A stretch of 64,000 nt of DNA from Palleronia pelagia (GCF_900110115.1 NZ_FOCM01000007.1:121962-185961); one strand, 5' to 3'; counted from the stretch's first letter, positions 38,321 through 46,771 are shown. Translations and numbers: made by a program. Notes: generated by a model from the sequence alone, not told the origin.

Positions 38321-38395
38321 CCGGTTAGGGAAGTGTCGGAGCGTCTGGGGGGCAGCGCGTATTCGCTTTACGCATGGAAGAAGAAGGTCGCTTAA
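38264..38395 (+). pseudogene. IS3-family OrfA remnant with nonsense codon
   Basis: The frame KLSDEFKRDAVAQIKERG, TAA, PVREVSERLGGSAYSLYAW, KKKVA, TAA is the helix-turn-helix part of an IS3-type OrfA. A TAA at 38318-38320 replaces a sense codon (often tyrosine in relatives). Only about 43 codons remain. No OrfB follows, so it is a dead fragment. Confidence 0.8.
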
Positions 38396-38949
38396 GCGCA
38401 AGCACGCCCGGAACGGAATGCTGATGCCCGCCGACTTCGAGCGGCAGCACAAACTGAGACACGAAGGCGTCTAGGAAACTCGGGGCTATGGACAAGCTCG
38501 TACCGCAGGTTTTCCGCTGCATTCAGAGCGCGTCGGAGACGTCCCTCGGTCTCGCGCTGGATGAGGAGCTGGGCGTTGAGAGCCCTGACTTGCTCAGTGA
38601 ACATCGGAAACTGATCGCGGATCAGGTCGGTCTCCATGAGGAGGACACAGGGTTCTTCGACACCCTCCATTTGTAGACCCCGCACACGAAACTCCAGGCG
38701 CTCCTGTCCACGCCATAGGGTGAGCGGTGTCCATGTGGAGGATCCAGCGCGGGATCGGAGTGCTTCTGTCAGGCCGCCGCCATGCGGAGACCAATCGTTC
38801 AGGCTTGGCAGCTCCGTGCCGTGTCGTGGTTGCGACAGGAGTGCCTGCGCCCGGGTGTTGCAGGCGACGACGTTGCCTCGAAGATCTGATGTGAGGACGG
38901 CGGTTGGCAGATCCTGGAGCATCTGCCGGGCGAGCTCTGAGCTCGACAT
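38392..38949 (-). CDS. PAS-domain protein, probably truncated at its C terminus
   Basis: Readable frame of 185 residues. A PAS domain occupies about residues 10-115 (QMLQDLPTAVLTSDLRGNVV, CNTRAQALL, LEFRVRGLQMEGVEEPCVLL), followed by a coiled coil (RALNAAENLRYEL). The last 30 residues are arginine-rich and low-complexity, and the frame ends on the edge of the IS remnant. An output domain (kinase or phosphatase) therefore seems to be missing. It follows the MetOD1-like gene on the same strand. ATG 38949 used; a TTG at 38967 overlaps the upstream stop. Confidence 0.65.
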   Translation of the reverse strand: MSSSELARQMLQDLPTAVLTSDLRGNVVACNTRAQALLSQPRHGTELPSLNDWSPHGGGLTEALRSRAGSSTWTPLTLWRGQERLEFRVRGLQMEGVEEPCVLLMETDLIRDQFPMFTEQVRALNAQLLIQRETEGRLRRALNAAENLRYELVHSPEFPRRLRVSVCAAARSRRASAFRSGRACA

Positions 38950-38963
38950 GTGTGCTGCTTGGT

Positions 38964-39506
38964 TCAATTTGTGTCCACAAGTTCCGGGTCGTAGGCCCGG
39001 AAGTATTCTCGTTCGGTGGCCTTGGTGTCTGGCGTTTTCTCAAGCCGGACGACGACGCGGCATCCGGGATCCCCGCGCGCGATCGTTTCTTCGAGCTCCA
39101 CGCGGGCGTAACCAAGATTGTCTGCGCTGATCCGTCCGAACACGTTCGAGGTCATCATGCACAGGGAGGGACGATCCATGACTGCGGCTCCGAAGGGGCA
39201 GCGCCTGTTTCCGAAAACGAGCTCCTCCTGCGTGGCTGAGATGAGGTAGAAGTCGCCTCCGATGCGCCTCTTCAGATCGACGCAAACCTCGGCGACCTGC
39301 GTCGCCGTCAGACGATCCGTCTCAAGCGCGTCCTTGTAGCTCCGGTCGATCCAATGCCCGACATTGCTGCCGACCGCGCTGATGTAGCCCTCCGCCAGAT
39401 CCAGACCGACGACACTTTCGAGCGTGCCCGACAGGTCCCGGACCAGCTGACGCAGGAAAAGATCTCGATCGAGGTCCAGATCAGCCTCTTCAGCTTTTTG
39501 CGTCAT
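38964..39506 (-). CDS. MetOD1-like sensory protein
   Basis: Protein of 180 residues resembling the methanogen output domain 1 family: RDLFLRQLVRDLSGTLESVVG, GYISAVGSNVGHWIDRSYK, GDFYLISATQEELVFGNRRCPFG and MMTSNVFGRISADNLGYARV, with a conserved CPFG cysteine. Such proteins pair with PAS signalling proteins, as here. Start ATG 39506 or 39509 after GAAAGGAAG. The family call is from memory of the pattern, so moderate. Signal unknown. Confidence 0.6.
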   Translation of the reverse strand: MTQKAEEADLDLDRDLFLRQLVRDLSGTLESVVGLDLAEGYISAVGSNVGHWIDRSYKDALETDRLTATQVAEVCVDLKRRIGGDFYLISATQEELVFGNRRCPFGAAVMDRPSLCMMTSNVFGRISADNLGYARVELEETIARGDPGCRVVVRLEKTPDTKATEREYFRAYDPELVDTN

Positions 39507-39997
39507 CATCTTCCTTTCTCGCCAGGTCATTGAGTCCGGCTCCAACCTGAGCAGGCGCATCAGGTGGGCTTAAGGCGTCTCTCCCAACACCACTCTAAAG
39601 GGAAAGTGACATGGCTGACAGATGCCGATGCCGTCGCCGCGTCGCTAACGAAAATCAGCCTCGGTAAACCCGGCGCGGTTCAAAAGGCCCCAACGCTTGT
39701 AATGGAAAAATGAACAGATAGGCTGGAGCCGTCGCTCGACTTGAATCTACATCGGCGTCGCCAAGGTAACGGTCAGAGACCTGCGGACGGGCCCTTTTGA
39801 GTTATCCCGGGCCGCCTCGCGCCCCGGCACGCGTGATGGTTGCGAAATAGGCTTTCGAGACGGGTGGGTTGGTCGACCGCGGCGGGCCGCTGCCGTCTCC
39901 TCGCTGTTGAGGGCATCGCGCATGTCATCCAGATCTGGGCTGTGCATTAACCCAAGGCCGCTATGGCGGAAAAGAAACTTAAAATACATCTCAGGCC
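39507..39997. other. Intergenic region with one doubtful small frame
   Basis: About 490 bp between the MetOD1-like gene and ydcH. A minus-strand frame at 39747-39989 (80 residues, MYFKFLFRHSGLGLMHSPDL start, arginine/proline-rich end) could be a small gene since it follows ydcH on the same strand. Its ribosome site is weak and I recognise no family. Nothing else is evident. Confidence 0.3.
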
Positions 39998-40234
39998 TCA
40001 AGCGGACTTCGCCGGGCGACGGAGCCTGTCAAGGCTGCGCAGAAGGCCGTCGTAGCGGGCGATTTGATCCTTCACCCCGAGCTTCTGCCGTTTCAGCCTC
40101 TGGAGCAGGATGCTGGAGGGGGCTGGGCGCTTCAGTTCGTCCGTGATCCGCTGCGCCAGGTGTTGATGGCGCTGGCGCAGAGTGTCGATCCGGGCCTTGA
40201 TCGAGGGAATCTTGCCGGCGTGCATCGTGGTCAT
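39998..40234 (-). CDS. YdcH/DUF465 family coiled-coil protein (second copy)
   Basis: Protein of 78 residues with the family pattern IDTLRQRHQHLAQRITDEL and LQRLKRQKLGVKDQIARYD. AAGGAGG precedes ATG 40234. Compared with the copy at 6149 it has a longer basic tail. Divergent from the LysR gene. Function unknown. Confidence 0.83.
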   Translation of the reverse strand: MTTMHAGKIPSIKARIDTLRQRHQHLAQRITDELKRPAPSSILLQRLKRQKLGVKDQIARYDGLLRSLDRLRRPAKSA

Positions 40235-40381
40235 GGGGTCCTCCTTATCTGTTGGTTCTATAGCGATCCGATTGGTCGCCTCTTACAGCTGGGTGGGAAT
40301 TTGATCGGTAAAAGGACGAAAAATATTAAACTATGATCGGAAATTCCTATCTATGGTGGGTCCTTTCCGCGGAGGCCGATC

Positions 40382-41314
40382 ATGTCCACCGACCTGACCC
40401 TGAAGCAGTTGAGCTACTTCGTGGCCCTTGCCGAAGCGCGGCATTACCGCAGAGCCGCCGAACGTGTTGGCATCAGTCAGCCATCGCTGAGCCAACAAAT
40501 CGTCGCGCTGGAAGAGGCGTTGGGGCTTGAGCTGGTCGAGCGCGGACAGCGCGGCGCGGTTCTGACGCCACACGGCCGGGAAGTGCTGGACCAGACCCGC
40601 CGTGTTCTGGACGAGATCGAGGCCCTGCGGGCGCTGGCACAGGATGCGCGCGAGGGGTTCAGCGGAACGATCCGCTTGGGCTCGACGCCCACCTTGGGGC
40701 CTTACCTGCTGCCTTACCTCATGCGCCTTCTGCACATGGCACATCCGTCACTGAAGGTCGTGGTGCGCGACGCCCCACCGCGGCAATTGCAGGACGAGCT
40801 GCTTGGCGGGCAGCACGATCTGATCCTGACACAGTTGCCTGTACATTCGGGAGATGCGGAGGTCATGCGCCTCTTCCGCGAACCTTTGAAGCTGGTGATG
40901 GCGCAGGACCACCCACTGGCCCGGAGGGCCGTTGTACGGGATGCCGACTTGGTGGGCCAAGACGTTCTGTGCCTGTCGGACGCCTATCGTTTGCACGCCC
41001 AGGTCGCCGCACTCTGCCAGGAGATCGGTGCCGGCCTACGCCGCGACTATGAAGGCACCAGCCTGGATGCACTGCGGCAGATGACGGCGCTGAACATGGG
41101 GGTGAGCTTTCTGCCTGCTCTTTATGTTAGTTCCGAGGTCTCAAAGGAGGCTGGAGACGTTGCAGTGCACAAGTTCCGAAACGATCGCGTCACCAGATCG
41201 GTTGGATTGGCATGGCGCCGCCGGTCGGGTCATCGCGACTTGATCCGCTTGATAGCGAGCTTGATAACGGAGGTCGTAAGGGAGCGGTTCGTCGGCGTCG
41301 TCGTGCCCGACTAG
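40382..41314 (+). CDS. LysR-family regulator, OxyR-like but lacking the peroxidatic cysteine
   Basis: Regulator of 310 residues. N-terminal winged HTH LSYFVALAEARHYRRAAERV and GISQPSLSQQIVALEE (residues 8-45). The effector domain is OxyR-like (GTIRLGSTPTLGPYLLPYLM; TSLDALRQMTALNMGVSFLPAL). Aligned with E. coli OxyR, the resolving Cys208 position is kept (AALC), but the peroxidatic Cys199 position is arginine (DAYRLH); a cysteine lies five residues earlier (VLCL). So it may respond to another signal. It precedes the GbsR-cydAB group on the same strand. Confidence 0.85.
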   Translation: MSTDLTLKQLSYFVALAEARHYRRAAERVGISQPSLSQQIVALEEALGLELVERGQRGAVLTPHGREVLDQTRRVLDEIEALRALAQDAREGFSGTIRLGSTPTLGPYLLPYLMRLLHMAHPSLKVVVRDAPPRQLQDELLGGQHDLILTQLPVHSGDAEVMRLFREPLKLVMAQDHPLARRAVVRDADLVGQDVLCLSDAYRLHAQVAALCQEIGAGLRRDYEGTSLDALRQMTALNMGVSFLPALYVSSEVSKEAGDVAVHKFRNDRVTRSVGLAWRRRSGHRDLIRLIASLITEVVRERFVGVVVPD

Positions 41315-41521
41315 GACGCGTAGGTCCGCGAGAGGCAGCCGCGATCAGGTCAGTAGACGACCCCTGCGACTGTACCAGAACATCAGGCATAAATTGGTTC
41401 GTTTTACTCGTCTGGTCCCGTGCTGAAGCTGGATTTCGCTGGGCCCGTGGCGGCGTTTCTTTGGTGACCATGCGTCACACCAAAGCCGGGTTGATTTCAG
41501 GTGCGGAAGTGGTCATCTCAG

Positions 41522-41539
41522 TTTCAGTAATTACTGAAA
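41522..41539. promoter_or_regulatory. 18-bp perfect palindrome upstream of the GbsR-cydAB genes
   Basis: TTTCAGTAATTACTGAAA, centred 32 nt before the GbsR start. A perfect AT-rich dyad of this size is what a dimeric MarR/GbsR repressor would bind, so it is a likely autoregulatory operator that may also control cydAB. Confidence 0.7.
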
Positions 41540-41562
41540 ATTCGGAAATGATTGTTGCTAAG

Positions 41563-42108
41563 ATGAAGATGACGCCCCTGCACCAGGAGTTCGTGCTGCA
41601 TTTCGGCGAGATGGGAAGCCGCTGGGGGATCAACCGCACGGTCGGCCAGATCTATGCCCTGCTCTTCCTGTCCTCGGCGCCACTGAACGCCGACCAGATC
41701 ACCGAGGCACTGGGCATCAGCCGGTCCAACACCTCGATGGGGCTGAAAGAATTGCAGTCCTGGGGACTCGTCCTGCGCAAGCACCTTCCCGGCGACCGGA
41801 AGGAGCATTTCACGACCCCCGACGACCTGTGGCTCATCGTCCGCACCCTGATCGAGGAGCGCAAGAAGCGCGAGATCGACCCGACGCTGTCGAAGCTCCG
41901 CGAGCTCGAGATGCAGGGCCCCGGCGGGGATGACTACGCCGAGGCCCGCATCGCCGAGCTGCGCGAAATGATCGAGATGATGACCGAATTCTACGACGAC
42001 ATGGCCCGGCTCGAAACCGAGAAGCTGGTCCGCCTCATGACTTACGGCAGCCGTCTCGCGGGCCTGATCGACAAGGTCGGCGGCTACCTGCCGTCGACCA
42101 AAAGCTAA
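41563..42108 (+). CDS. GbsR/MarR-family transcriptional regulator
   Basis: DNA-binding protein of 181 residues: MTPLHQEFVLHFGEMGSRWG, GQIYALLFLSSAPLNADQIT, the recognition helix EALGISRSNTSMGLKELQSW and a wing with RKEHFTTPDD. A C-terminal dimerising helix follows. ATG 41563 chosen because the palindromic operator lies just ahead; ATG 41548 and 41470 are in-frame alternatives, the latter placing the operator inside the gene. It ends 20 nt before cydA, so it is the likely regulator of the oxidase. Confidence 0.85.
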   Translation: MKMTPLHQEFVLHFGEMGSRWGINRTVGQIYALLFLSSAPLNADQITEALGISRSNTSMGLKELQSWGLVLRKHLPGDRKEHFTTPDDLWLIVRTLIEERKKREIDPTLSKLRELEMQGPGGDDYAEARIAELREMIEMMTEFYDDMARLETEKLVRLMTYGSRLAGLIDKVGGYLPSTKS

Positions 42109-42128
42109 CCCAGACACACGACACCACC

Positions 42129-43565
42129 ATGGAAACGCTCGACACCCTCATTCTCAGCCGCATCCAGTTCGCGGCCAATATCTCGTTCCACATCCTGTTC
42201 CCGACCATCACCATCGCGCTCGGGTGGGTCCTGCTGTTCTTCCGCCTGCGTTTCGCCTGGACGGGCGACGAGAAATGGATGGCCTCCTATCGCTTCTGGG
42301 TGAAGATCTTCGCCCTCAGCTTCGCCATGGGCGTGGTCTCGGGCATCACCATGTCCTTCCAGTTCGGCACCAACTGGCCCGGCTTCATGGAAACCGTCGG
42401 CAACATCGCGGGCCCGCTGCTGGCCTACGAGGTGCTGACCGCCTTCTTCCTCGAGGCGGCCTTCGTCGGCATCATGCTGTTCGGCTTCTCGCGCGTGCCC
42501 AGCTGGCTGCACATCACCGCGACCGCGCTGGTAGCCTTCGGCACCACGCTTTCGACCTTCTGGATCATCGTGCTGAACAGCTGGATGCACACGCCCCAGG
42601 GGTTCGAGATGGTCGACGGCGTCGCCCATGCGACCAACTGGTTGGAGATCATCTTCAACCCCTCCATGCCCTACCGTTTCGCCCACATGATGCTGGCGTC
42701 GTTCCTGACCGTCGGCTTCCTCGTGGCAGGCGTGTCGGCCTTCCGCTGGCTCCTGGGCGACCGCTCGCGCGAGGTTCGGGCGATGCTGAAGACCGGCGTG
42801 ATGGTCGGCGCGCTGCTGATCCCGGTGCAGATCTTCATGGGCGACCTGCACGGTCTCAACACGAAGGAATACCAGCCTGCCAAGGTCGCCGCGATGGAGG
42901 GTCTGTGGGAGACGCAGGAGGGCGCGCCGCTGGTGCTGTTCGGCCTGCCGGACGAAGAGGCGCGGCTGAACCGCTACTCGATCGAGGTTCCGGGCCTGGC
43001 CTCCTTCATCCTGACGCACGACTGGGACGGCAAGCTGACCGGCCTGAACGACTTCGTGGCCGAGGACGGCACACCGCAACACCCGCCGGTCGCGCCGGTC
43101 TTCTGGTCCTTCCGCGTGATGGTGGGCACGGGCCTGGCGATGCTCGCGCTCAGCTGGACGGCCGCGTTCTTCATGTGGCGCCGCCGCGACCGGCACGAGG
43201 GTCGGATCCGTGGTCACTGGCTGGCGGTCGAGGGGCTGCCGAAATCCCTGCTCTGGGCGCTGGTGCCCATGGCGTTCTCGGGCTGGGTGGCCACGCTCGC
43301 CGGCTGGTACACGACCGAGATCGGCCGCCAGCCGTGGCTCGTGCAGGACGTGATGACCACTGACATGGCGGTGGCCGACGTCCCCGCGCCGATGGTTCTG
43401 GGCACGCTGCTCACTTACCTCGCGATCTACGCGGCCCTGTTGATCGCCTATGTCGGCGTGATCGCCTACCTCGCGCGCAAGGCCGCGCGTGGGGACGACG
43501 GCCGCGCCATCGAGATGGACCATTCCGGCAAGGCGCATGTCGCCGCCGTGACCCCCGCGGAGTGA
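42129..43565 (+). CDS. cydA: Cytochrome bd-type quinol oxidase subunit I (short Q-loop, CIO-like)
   Basis: Membrane subunit of 478 residues carrying heme b and d and the quinol site. Ligands align: H21 (ISFHILF) and H186 (RFAHMML), R329-x-M331 in SFRVMVGTG, and E101/E109 in the YEVLTAFFLEAAF proton-path helix. GRQPW near residue 400 is the subunit signature. The Q-loop (residues about 250-315) is short, as in cyanide-insensitive oxidases. It uses oxygen with high affinity and tolerates cyanide and NO in relatives. Operon with cydB (4-nt gap). Confidence 0.95.
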   Translation: METLDTLILSRIQFAANISFHILFPTITIALGWVLLFFRLRFAWTGDEKWMASYRFWVKIFALSFAMGVVSGITMSFQFGTNWPGFMETVGNIAGPLLAYEVLTAFFLEAAFVGIMLFGFSRVPSWLHITATALVAFGTTLSTFWIIVLNSWMHTPQGFEMVDGVAHATNWLEIIFNPSMPYRFAHMMLASFLTVGFLVAGVSAFRWLLGDRSREVRAMLKTGVMVGALLIPVQIFMGDLHGLNTKEYQPAKVAAMEGLWETQEGAPLVLFGLPDEEARLNRYSIEVPGLASFILTHDWDGKLTGLNDFVAEDGTPQHPPVAPVFWSFRVMVGTGLAMLALSWTAAFFMWRRRDRHEGRIRGHWLAVEGLPKSLLWALVPMAFSGWVATLAGWYTTEIGRQPWLVQDVMTTDMAVADVPAPMVLGTLLTYLAIYAALLIAYVGVIAYLARKAARGDDGRAIEMDHSGKAHVAAVTPAE

Positions 43566-43569
43566 ACCG

Positions 43570-44583
43570 ATGCTGCCTGACTTCTCCAATCCCGCCGACT
43601 GGCTGCCCTGGGCCTTCGCCTCGCTCATGGGCCTGTCGATCCTGGTCTACGTCGTGCTCGACGGCTTCGACCTGGGCGTGGGCATCCTGTTCCCGCTGGC
43701 CGACCGGGGCGAACAGGACCGCATGATCGGCTCGATCGGGCCGTTCTGGGACGCGAACGAGACCTGGCTGGTCCTGGCCGTGGGCCTGTTGCTGGTCGCA
43801 TTTCCGACGGCCCACGGGATGATCCTGTCCACGCTCTACCTGCCCGTTTTCGTGATGCTGGTGGGGCTGATCCTGCGGGGCGTGGCGTTCGAGTTTCGCG
43901 CCAAGGCGCGCGCGCAGCACAAGGCGCTGTGGAACCGCCTGTTCTTCGCAGGCTCGCTGGTCACGGCCCTGGCACAGGGCTTCATGCTGGGGCTTTACAT
44001 CATGGGGCTGGAAAAGACGGCCGAGACCTATCTCTTCGCCCTGCTGACCTCGGTCGTGCTGGCGGTCGGCTACGGCTTCATCGGCGCGACCTGGCTGATC
44101 CACAAGACGGAAGGCGCCTTGCAGGGCAAGGCGCTTGGCTGGGCCCGGCGCAGCTTGTGGGGGATCGTGGCCGGCGTGGGCGCGGTATCGCTGGCCACGC
44201 CGCTGGTGAGCGACCGGATCTTCGGCAAATGGTTCGCCTTCCCCGAGATCCTGTGGCTGGCGCCCCTGCCCGTTCTGTCGGCCGCGTTGATCGCCGGGCT
44301 GTGGGTGATGCTGCGGCGCATGCCCTTCGCGGGCGACCGGCTGGACTGGTTGCCCTTCGCGACGTCCAGCGCCGTCTTCGCGCTGGCCTACCTGGGGTTG
44401 GCCTACAGCTTCTATCCCTACGTCGTGCCAGAGCGACTGACAATCTACGAGGCCGCCGCCGCGCCCGAGAGTCTGATGATTATCCTGGTGGGCGCCTGTT
44501 TCGTCGTGCCGACGATCATCGCCTACTCAATCCTTGCCTACGTGATCTTTCGCGGCAAGGCGACCGAGCTGCGATACGACTGA
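43570..44583 (+). CDS. cydB: Cytochrome bd-type quinol oxidase subunit II
   Basis: Subunit II, 337 residues with eight or nine hydrophobic helices. Signatures: VYVVLDGFDLGVGILFPLA near residue 25, GPFWDANETWLVL (about 57), LRGVAFEFRAKA (about 100). The late segment YSFYPYVVPERLTIYEAAA is normal. Pairs with CydA to form the oxidase. No cydX-like small gene is visible after the stop. A gene-free region with res-like repeats follows. Confidence 0.95.
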   Translation: MLPDFSNPADWLPWAFASLMGLSILVYVVLDGFDLGVGILFPLADRGEQDRMIGSIGPFWDANETWLVLAVGLLLVAFPTAHGMILSTLYLPVFVMLVGLILRGVAFEFRAKARAQHKALWNRLFFAGSLVTALAQGFMLGLYIMGLEKTAETYLFALLTSVVLAVGYGFIGATWLIHKTEGALQGKALGWARRSLWGIVAGVGAVSLATPLVSDRIFGKWFAFPEILWLAPLPVLSAALIAGLWVMLRRMPFAGDRLDWLPFATSSAVFALAYLGLAYSFYPYVVPERLTIYEAAAAPESLMIILVGACFVVPTIIAYSILAYVIFRGKATELRYD

Positions 44584-45032
44584 GCCATACCAATCGATTG
44601 CTACAACACGGATGAAGCGCCGCGGGGGCTTAAGAGAGCCAGCTGCGTCATAGCCTGGACCGGATCCAGATGGGCCGTGCCAGGCCGTCATCCAGGATGC
44701 GGCGTGAAAGAAAATGACTTTCTTGGCGACCCATCGTATTGGTGGCCATTCATCGCGGGGGCCAGCCTTCGTTTCAGTCCTTGCTGACCGATCGCGACAG
44801 GCACGTCGATGTTGCATTTGCGGAGCTTCCTACGACCAAGTTGGCGGTTCGGGTTCTAACAGGACCTTCTTTGCTTAAGCGTAACCTCAGTTTTGATATA
44901 GTCCTGTGAGCTACCTCTCCCGAAATTCTTTAAGGATTAGAGAGTAGCTCATTGGTTCGCTTCAAGTGTCAAAAACGGTCGTTTTTGGCGCGCCCTTGGG
45001 CTCGTCGATCTGTAAGGCGTTGACGCTGCCAA
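44584..45032. other. Gene-free flank holding the left part of a resolvase res region
   Basis: About 450 bp, no gene supported. At its right end are an inverted repeat GAGCTA-c-CTCTC ... GAGAG-TAGCTC (44908-44950) and the perfect palindrome CAAAAACG-GT-CGTTTTTG (44970-44987). The same half-sites occur at 55804-55833 beyond the transposon. I read this as the left part of the res site of the resolvase at 55848, split by the transposon. The last five bases (GCCAA, 45028-45032) are the target duplication. Confidence 0.55.
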
Positions 45033-45059
45033 TGTCGTTTTTCACAAATAAGTTCAGCA
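45033..45059 (+). repeat. Left terminal inverted repeat of the Tn402-type element
   Basis: 27 bp, TGTCGTTTTTCACAAATA followed by AGTTCAGCA; 25 of 27 match the right end. A TGTCAC copy (45062-45067) close inside may be a further TniA-binding repeat. Preceded by GCCAA. Confidence 0.93.
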
Positions 45060-45330
45060 GCCTGTCACAGACGGTTCAGTGAACGGCCGCAGCGTCGAAG
45101 CAGCCGTTCGCGCAGATCGCAGCGAACGGCTTGAGGGAGCCCTTTTTGACGAATGCTGCCGAGCGACTGGACGGCCGCTTCGGCGGACCCGCAGCTTAGC
45201 GAGGTGTTCTCCGTTCGGGTCTAGACATACTCCGTAATGCGTTTCAACAAGGCGACACCGGCACCTGATAGAACGCCGCAAGAAGACGTAAGCTCTTGAC
45301 GACGCCCGGTGTCGAGCGGGTGGGGTCCTG

Positions 45331-45519
45331 TTATGTGACCGTAAACTGCCCCATCATGCCCGCATCCTCGTGTTCGAGGATGTGGCAGTGATACATGAAT
45401 GGTGTCTCTTCCGAAGCCAGCTTGTCGAACCTCAGCAGGATTCCGGTCGGACCCTGCACACGGACAACATCTTTCCAACCGATCTGCGCCGAGTCGACCG
45501 GCCGTCCGTTCTGACTCAC
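45331..45519 (-). pseudogene. C-terminal stub of a multicopper oxidase
   Basis: About 62 codons ending PFMYHCHILEHEDAGMMGQF, the type 1/3 copper motif HCHILEHEDAGMM of CueO-like oxidases. The remaining 400 or so residues are absent; upstream lies the ArsR gene, whose TGA overlaps the GTG of this frame. Marks a deletion or recombination that once joined a copper oxidase gene to this cargo. A functional product is unlikely. Confidence 0.85.
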
Positions 45520-45860
45520 GCCTCACGATAATTGTCACACGCCTCAACACCCTTTGCGACCACGTCGAGAAGTGCGTCCACATCGTTCAGAAGGACCGTG
45601 ATGCGCGGGTTGCTGATACGGTAACGGATGAAGCGCCCTTCGCGGTCGCTGGCGACAAGCCCGCAGTCCAGCAGGCACCTCAGATGGTTGGAGACGTTGG
45701 GTTGCGATAGTTCGGTCCGCTCGACGATCTCGTGAACGGCCAATGGCTCGTTGCAAAGTGCACCGAGGATGGCCAGGCGGCTCGGGTCCGCGAAGCCGCG
45801 GAACAGCTTCGCCCGTCGCTCGATGGTCGCGCTCTTGCGGTCATCGACGATTTGGGCCAT
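45516..45860 (-). CDS. ArsR-family metal sensor, CmtR-like
   Basis: Winged-helix repressor of 114 residues. HTH in PNVSNHLRCLLDCGLVA. Cysteines C62, C66 and C108 match the spacing of the Cd/Pb-sensing set in CmtR (two in the recognition helix, one near the C terminus), so cadmium or lead sensing is likely. ATG 45860 follows GAGGAGTGAT. Divergent from the CDF exporter gene with only 56 bp between the start codons, so it most likely represses that promoter. Confidence 0.88.
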   Translation of the reverse strand: MAQIVDDRKSATIERRAKLFRGFADPSRLAILGALCNEPLAVHEIVERTELSQPNVSNHLRCLLDCGLVASDREGRFIRYRISNPRITVLLNDVDALLDVVAKGVEACDNYREA

Positions 45861-45916
45861 ATCACTCCTCGCTGATACGTCGTTCTTCAATTCATTCTAG
45901 CAGGAATAGCGCGACC

Positions 45917-46771
45917 ATGGCCAACACCGAAAGTGCCGGACCGACGGCAGATGTTCCGCCCGTCCGTTACCGGGTTTCCGGTATGGACTGCGCGAAGGAT
46001 GCCGCGCAGATCGAGCGGGCGGCGCAGTCGGCCGGAGTCGCGGCTGACGATGTGAAGGTGTCGGCGGCGACGCACATCATGACACTGAGCGCCCCCGAAG
46101 CGCGCCTGCCGGACATCGAAAAGGCCGTTGCGGTGACCGGCTACGGCTTCGACCGGATCGAAGGCGATGGAGACATTCCGCCGAATCCCGCCCATCAGGA
46201 TCCGGCCTACCGACGCGCGCTCTGGATCGTCGTGATCCTGAACGTGGGTTACGGTGTCGTTGAAATGATCGGCGGGTTCATCGCCGGGTCACAGGCCGTG
46301 AAGGCCGATGCGCTCGATTTCATCGGCGACGGCGCGATCACCTTCCTTGGCCTGCTGGCCATCGGCTGGAGCCTCGCCTGGCGGGCACGGTCGGCCTTGA
46401 TCCAAGGCATCTTCCTCGGCCTGCTCGGCCTTGGCGTCCTCGGCACGACCATCGTGCGAGTCTTCGAACGGACGACGCCGGATGCAGGTCTAATGGGCCT
46501 GCTTGGCATGATCGCCCTTGTCGTCAACGTCATCTCCGTTCTGCCGCTGCTGCGGTTCCGCAAGGGCGACGCGAACATGCGGGCCGTCTGGCTATTCTCG
46601 CGCAACGACGCCATCGGCAATGCGGCGGTTGTCGTTGCCGCCGGTCTCGTGGCGTGGCTGGGCAGCGCCTGGCCGGACCTCATCGTCGCCTTCGGCATCG
46701 CCGGACTGTTCCTGCACTCGTCTTGGGCAATCATCCGCGATGCGCGGGCCGATCTGAAGGCAGCGGCATGA
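45917..46771 (+). CDS. CDF-type cation exporter with N-terminal HMA domain
   Basis: Membrane metal exporter of 284 residues. The N-terminal heavy-metal-associated domain (about 15-80) has GMDCAKDAAQIERA, where the second cysteine of the usual CxxC is aspartate. Then come six transmembrane segments with EMIGGFIAGSQAVKADALDFIGD (metal-site D...D) and the FSRNDAIGN...WPDLIVA helix. No C-terminal cytoplasmic domain. Probably exports Cd, Zn or Co under the neighbouring CmtR-like repressor. Overlaps lspA by 4 nt (ATGA). Confidence 0.88.
   Translation: MANTESAGPTADVPPVRYRVSGMDCAKDAAQIERAAQSAGVAADDVKVSAATHIMTLSAPEARLPDIEKAVAVTGYGFDRIEGDGDIPPNPAHQDPAYRRALWIVVILNVGYGVVEMIGGFIAGSQAVKADALDFIGDGAITFLGLLAIGWSLAWRARSALIQGIFLGLLGLGVLGTTIVRVFERTTPDAGLMGLLGMIALVVNVISVLPLLRFRKGDANMRAVWLFSRNDAIGNAAVVVAAGLVAWLGSAWPDLIVAFGIAGLFLHSSWAIIRDARADLKAAA

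Noticed and set aside
42105..43628. A 507-codon open frame on the minus strand opposite cydA
   Set aside because: Histidine/arginine/glutamine-rich antisense reading of cydA; the plus-strand frame has all the heme ligands.
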